A DNA stretch of 64,000 nucleotides from Tritrichomonas musculus. Its lineage: Eukaryota > Parabasalia > Tritrichomonadida > Tritrichomonadidae. Under the pieces are notes generated by a model. The model saw only the letters and a program-made list of their open reading frames with translations. It searched no databases and was not told where the DNA came from. Position 1 is the first letter of the stretch; each line of letters opens with the position of its first letter. Positions 61,301 to 64,000 of this stretch are shown piece after piece. Location of the stretch: contig JAPFFF010000012.1 in assembly GCA_039105265.1 (NCBI GenBank), positions 4,588,001-4,652,000 of the forward strand, given 5' to 3'. The position numbers were made by a program, and so were the translations under genes.

Positions 61301-63786
61301 ACTCTATCGGATTCTATGCTAAAGATAGGAAATTTAATAATTTAAGTGAAATCATATCTGAAGCTGCATCATCATTAAAAGCTGCTTGGATTTGTTTTGA
61401 TAAAGTTGGTTGTTCTAGATTAGCAACGAAGGCGACACTTTTTTACTTAGATTTAATTCTTCATTATTTTGTTGATAGTTTATTTGAAAAAGTTGTTAAT
61501 CAAAATGAATCATCTACACCTTCTAAAATCTTCAATAGTAATAATAATGACGATGATATTCATATAGGCAAAGGCGATGATGAAGACGATGAAGATGCTG
61601 AAAGTAGTTGTTTTCAAGATGAATGGCTTCCAGGACCTGAAAAACTTGTTATTTCAGAACCACAACTTGAAGCACAAATTCATAATATTCCACCAAATAA
61701 GCTTGTTAGTTTCCAATCAACAACACTTGATATATCAAGTGTTATTGATGATGCTAGTACTTTATTCAGAAGAATAGATCAAAGTGTGAATCGTGATATG
61801 AATCCAGTTAATATTATTTATTCACAAATATTGAAAGCTAAATTGAATTTCTTACAACATAAGGAATCAACGGCGAAAACTCTCTTTGATTATGCATTTT
61901 CTAACATTAATAAATACTTTGTTTGTGCTGGAGACTTCATTTCTAAGAAAATGAAAATGAAAACGCTTCATTTGTTCCAAAATATTCTTGATAACATGGT
62001 TTGTTTTCTTTTCTTCTTTGAACCTTCTTTTATTAATGATCGTTTAGTTATTTTTGATTGGAGAAATGACATACAATCAATCATTCAAAATAGATTAAGA
62101 GTTGTCACTGAAGAGAATAGAACTCCAATTGAATCGAGCATAAAAATGTCTCGAAATACAATCATGGAAATGTCATCCATTAAGTTCCCTAATATTGAAA
62201 CTACATTTGAATTAACCAACATCAAATCATCATTATCAGCAGCAGCAGCATCTTCTAATATAAATACTACTTCAAATAGTCTTACTGAAAGCAGTTTTTA
62301 TACAATGAATGGCTCATCGATGGACTACGTGACTAATGAAGAAGATCCAATTAAAACGATTTCTCATTTTAATTCCTCTTCTTTAATTAATCAAACACAA
62401 CAACAACAGACAACTCGTCTTTCTGAATCTGCTGATTCAACTGAACAAGAACAAGGATCAATTGAACGTTTTCTTGCCAAAATTAACACAAATATTCGAC
62501 TTTTTGAATCCCAAAAAATGGGTGAAGATGAAATGCATAGTTTGAATAGAAAGTTATGTCGTCAAATTGAAATTTTCGCTGCTCAATATTGCCGAGATAA
62601 TGAAAGCAAGAAGCCAATTGACACTTCTTATAGTTTTGTCTTTAAAACAAGGCCAAACTTGCATTGTGCAGTGTTTATTAATCATGTTTTTGAGAGCATT
62701 TTTATTTACATTCCTTCCAAAGGATTGAAAAGGAAAGTTTCACTTTTACCTGCGAAATCAACATCATCATTCACTGTTAACACAAACAAAGGGAACTTCA
62801 CTTATCAATCAAATAGTGGCTTATTTAATTCAAAGTTCTTTTCAATCGTTTCTATGTTTTTAATGTGCGATAAAAAACAACATCATCAAGATTACAATTC
62901 ATCAACAGCTTCCAAATATTTCATGGAAGCAAAGGAAGCTTTATTTGGCAACATTTGTGATTCTGTTCTTCTCGACTGGAACAAAGAACCAGACGATCAT
63001 CTTTTCGGTGAAAGTAAACTATTCGGAAAAGGATTAAAAGGCGCATTGTCAAGTGTGATTACATCTACACAGCCTGCCATTTTCTTTACTTGTGGCAACT
63101 TGAGAGCTTTGCCAATTGAGATGATGTTTCCAAATGTCTTGATCTTGAGAAGTTGGAGCTATTGCCATGCGATTATAAAACCAGTTGAGTTGTCAAGCTA
63201 CCCACATCCAACAGTCTGTAGGTGGAAAGGAACAGCTGAGCATTTGATGCAAAATGCCGTAAAAAGATCAGAAGAAGCTATTAGAACTTTTTTAAACGGT
63301 TGTGGCGGTTCTTATCAAACTACACCATATGTTAGAGGTAATGAAAGGAACGTTTGTTTTCCTTTCCCTTTGTTTTCATCTAACAAAGAAAACAATTATT
63401 ATTCGTCAACTTATCATTTCTGCCGTTTCGTTGACGTTGAGCCTAACAATTACCCGAAAATTGACTCAGCTTTGTTCATTTTCACTTATTCTGATATGTG
63501 CGAAATGCCTCAGATGCTGAAAAGCTTGGTTACTCAGTTCCCTTTCAGCTTCTACATGTTCATTCCTGCACAGTTCGTTAGAGAGGCTTTCAAATTGATG
63601 ATAGCAATATTCGAAAGACATAAAAGAAGAGAGGAATACTTCCAGAAAAACGCTGATAACCCCGAGGAAATGGCTTCAAAACATTCGATTATTTTGCAGG
63701 TTCCTTACGATTTCGTCACTTGTTTGCAGGATACTATAAAGGAACAATTGAAGTGTCCAGTGTCATTGATCGTTCCAACTCATTAA
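58354..63786 (+). CDS. Large TPR-type protein with CHAT/separase-like C-terminus
   Basis: A 1,810-residue protein. The N-terminus is acidic and Ser-rich with a run of eight Pro (residues about 52-60). From about 600 to 1,150 it is a helical solenoid of TPR type (AFYYSKSLERYVSNRQIEEA, LYITQMLANTYNDYG). Low-complexity acidic and Gln/Ser-rich linkers lie at about 1,050-1,085 and 1,280-1,370. The last 450 residues are a folded domain with PAIFFTCGNLRALPIEMMFP and LILRSWSYCHAI, resembling the strand and LPxE motif of CHAT and separase (C50) caspase-like folds. The His and Cys of an active protease (GHG and CxxG) are not seen in the expected places, so it may be inactive or another fold. If separase-like it would act on cohesin at anaphase. 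That assignment is weak. Confidence 0.6.
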   Translation: MDTKRPILGLKATNFSDEESDIFFDSNDGSDISPLTIAPSVPPPSKSGGVMLLPPPPPPPPTSDKQEDRIRSFDDASPRITAILASLEDYDFKKASTHFTGDIYFIPEHIVSDEKSAEFNSYAHLTDPKARFYPPSDAHEIVLAQIEIVKYYKKLDVDFKQFKLKNLDSRISSLIYYILSKTDDHHVSLYYCFMSLTEFLKSPTVAPVASLFPDFELKTIVYTLCSNLVHLFPHHPLLPSVIHKFNNIDPSVLSLLNQINSEDSDSDTEFSDSFFDSIANVQQARPPVIVLPGQFSATLTNVLENCQALPNDQILITVNEPPSTFTFYLADGLYQFTPNKFVDWIFSLYPKKDDFLMQQQDKTNNDDNSEHEPFLQPPSNYNTMGEIDHKKAFKKSKRKMSSLHQKSIPPISSEDNISPNDPSMIDCEGMINLLKLDPTDAQKEMPNLEKREDLFHIQFPLLQNILYNNFTSISSTSTILRKCPYPEILDLEAKTNNLFVSDCNQKEAPPISSSSSNVINEIYEKIFEIIPEKELLSHRDCQIQRLPKLRDIPNFEEQDCTTDEMKVLIYLSDIEFLLNGRSPLNLSRSGIQTSLSSKIRTSDRASIIYYLYSTKTYPPFITYRTAFALAVNLFEYKAQHATDILFEGIYVLLNNIPLMAKMESVRSGMLFFAELLERLDRYYYSCLLFDAFYLYSENGSKLDLTSLTNIASLCQKNHDAARTAFYYSKSLERYVSNRQIEEALYITQMLANTYNDYGMTDCSVSILSHILKDSYKLKIEGNLPRAQVIKVGRKTMRPIRKKSNNAEFKPPPDSINTLLTGISLCEVLLNKHYFTLSSELLEEMKNSTDNQMFERIIEYLKVRNLLKQNNFDSFMESVSHIQFHLRIKRGVTGSRLSLHNASNFDPSLATIKLIMRGCVSRNLFKDAVFWSDIYIMAQTNQSLKDIGFGFLHRGIALRIASLQMHITNPPYSMHVDKMTDLMNSIGFYAKDRKFNNLSEIISEAASSLKAAWICFDKVGCSRLATKATLFYLDLILHYFVDSLFEKVVNQNESSTPSKIFNSNNNDDDIHIGKGDDEDDEDAESSCFQDEWLPGPEKLVISEPQLEAQIHNIPPNKLVSFQSTTLDISSVIDDASTLFRRIDQSVNRDMNPVNIIYSQILKAKLNFLQHKESTAKTLFDYAFSNINKYFVCAGDFISKKMKMKTLHLFQNILDNMVCFLFFFEPSFINDRLVIFDWRNDIQSIIQNRLRVVTEENRTPIESSIKMSRNTIMEMSSIKFPNIETTFELTNIKSSLSAAAASSNINTTSNSLTESSFYTMNGSSMDYVTNEEDPIKTISHFNSSSLINQTQQQQTTRLSESADSTEQEQGSIERFLAKINTNIRLFESQKMGEDEMHSLNRKLCRQIEIFAAQYCRDNESKKPIDTSYSFVFKTRPNLHCAVFINHVFESIFIYIPSKGLKRKVSLLPAKSTSSFTVNTNKGNFTYQSNSGLFNSKFFSIVSMFLMCDKKQHHQDYNSSTASKYFMEAKEALFGNICDSVLLDWNKEPDDHLFGESKLFGKGLKGALSSVITSTQPAIFFTCGNLRALPIEMMFPNVLILRSWSYCHAIIKPVELSSYPHPTVCRWKGTAEHLMQNAVKRSEEAIRTFLNGCGGSYQTTPYVRGNERNVCFPFPLFSSNKENNYYSSTYHFCRFVDVEPNNYPKIDSALFIFTYSDMCEMPQMLKSLVTQFPFSFYMFIPAQFVREAFKLMIAIFERHKRREEYFQKNADNPEEMASKHSIILQVPYDFVTCLQDTIKEQLKCPVSLIVPTH

Positions 63787-63889
63787 TTTTTATTTATTTT
63801 ATATTTATTTATTTTTTTATGATTTAAATACCAAGTAATAAATATTATATATGAAAAATCTTCTTTTGGTAAAAAAAAAAAAAAGTTAT

Positions 63890-63960
63890 GAGGCCGAAGG
63901 GAGTCGAACCCCCAACCTTGAGATCTGGAGTCTCACGCAATACCATTATGCTACAGCCCC
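63890..63960 (-). tRNA. tRNA-Trp (CCA)
   Basis: On the minus strand a 71-nt cloverleaf: acceptor GGGGCTG/CGGCCTC (two wobble pairs), anticodon stem TGAGA/TCTCA with loop CTCCAGA giving anticodon CCA (Trp), T loop TTCGACT. No intron. It follows the 3' end of the large gene by 103 bases. Confidence 0.94.
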
Positions 63961-64000
63961 TTGATTTTAAATCAAAAATATTTATATATTTATAAAAATA

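Overview
The window looks like nuclear DNA of a parabasalid flagellate, most likely Tritrichomonas (T. foetus-like). The evidence is very AT-rich spacers, compact genes with no recognisable introns, and families that are large in trichomonads: a Pmp-like surface protein, BspA-type leucine-rich repeats, ankyrin proteins, AIG1 GTPases, CAMK-like kinases, a Sel1-repeat kinase, an MIF-like protein, MULE and Tc1/mariner-like transposase fossils, and a Maverick-type element. The species is an inference; the family content is read from the sequence.

Layout. 1-27 kb is a conventional gene region: the 3' part of a Pmp-like membrane protein, a Zn/Cd-type P1B ATPase, a WDR17-like WD40 protein, a RasGEF, a charged low-complexity protein, an MIF-like tautomerase, a pseudokinase divergent from a broken kinase-Sel1 gene, an AIG1 GTPase, a large coiled-coil protein, a CAMK-like kinase and a membrane RING protein, with tRNA-Lys, tRNA-Leu and tRNA-Glu between them. 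27.8-46 kb is accessory: broken genes, an ankyrin gene (29,213-34,160, minus) cut by eleven intervening segments, five of them arrays of a 24-bp repeat, transposase fossils (39-42 kb), an ankyrin/BspA fusion with a similar interruption (42.5-44.4 kb), and a 520-bp MITE with 8-bp target duplications. 47,491-52,335 is a compact Maverick-like element with nearly identical 426-bp inverted repeats and a 5-bp target duplication, carrying four genes including a packaging-type ATPase. 52.3-56.5 kb is AT-rich with one small unknown ORF. 56.5-64 kb returns to ordinary genes: a second CAMK-like kinase, a second tRNA-Lys, a 1,810-residue protein with a CHAT/separase-like end, and tRNA-Trp.

The strongest leads are the split ankyrin gene, whose ten repeat blocks are all intact while the segments between them are not multiples of three, and the very small, apparently young Maverick derivative. 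I see no operons; neighbouring host genes are independent, and signalling proteins (kinases, RasGEF, AIG1) are common among them.
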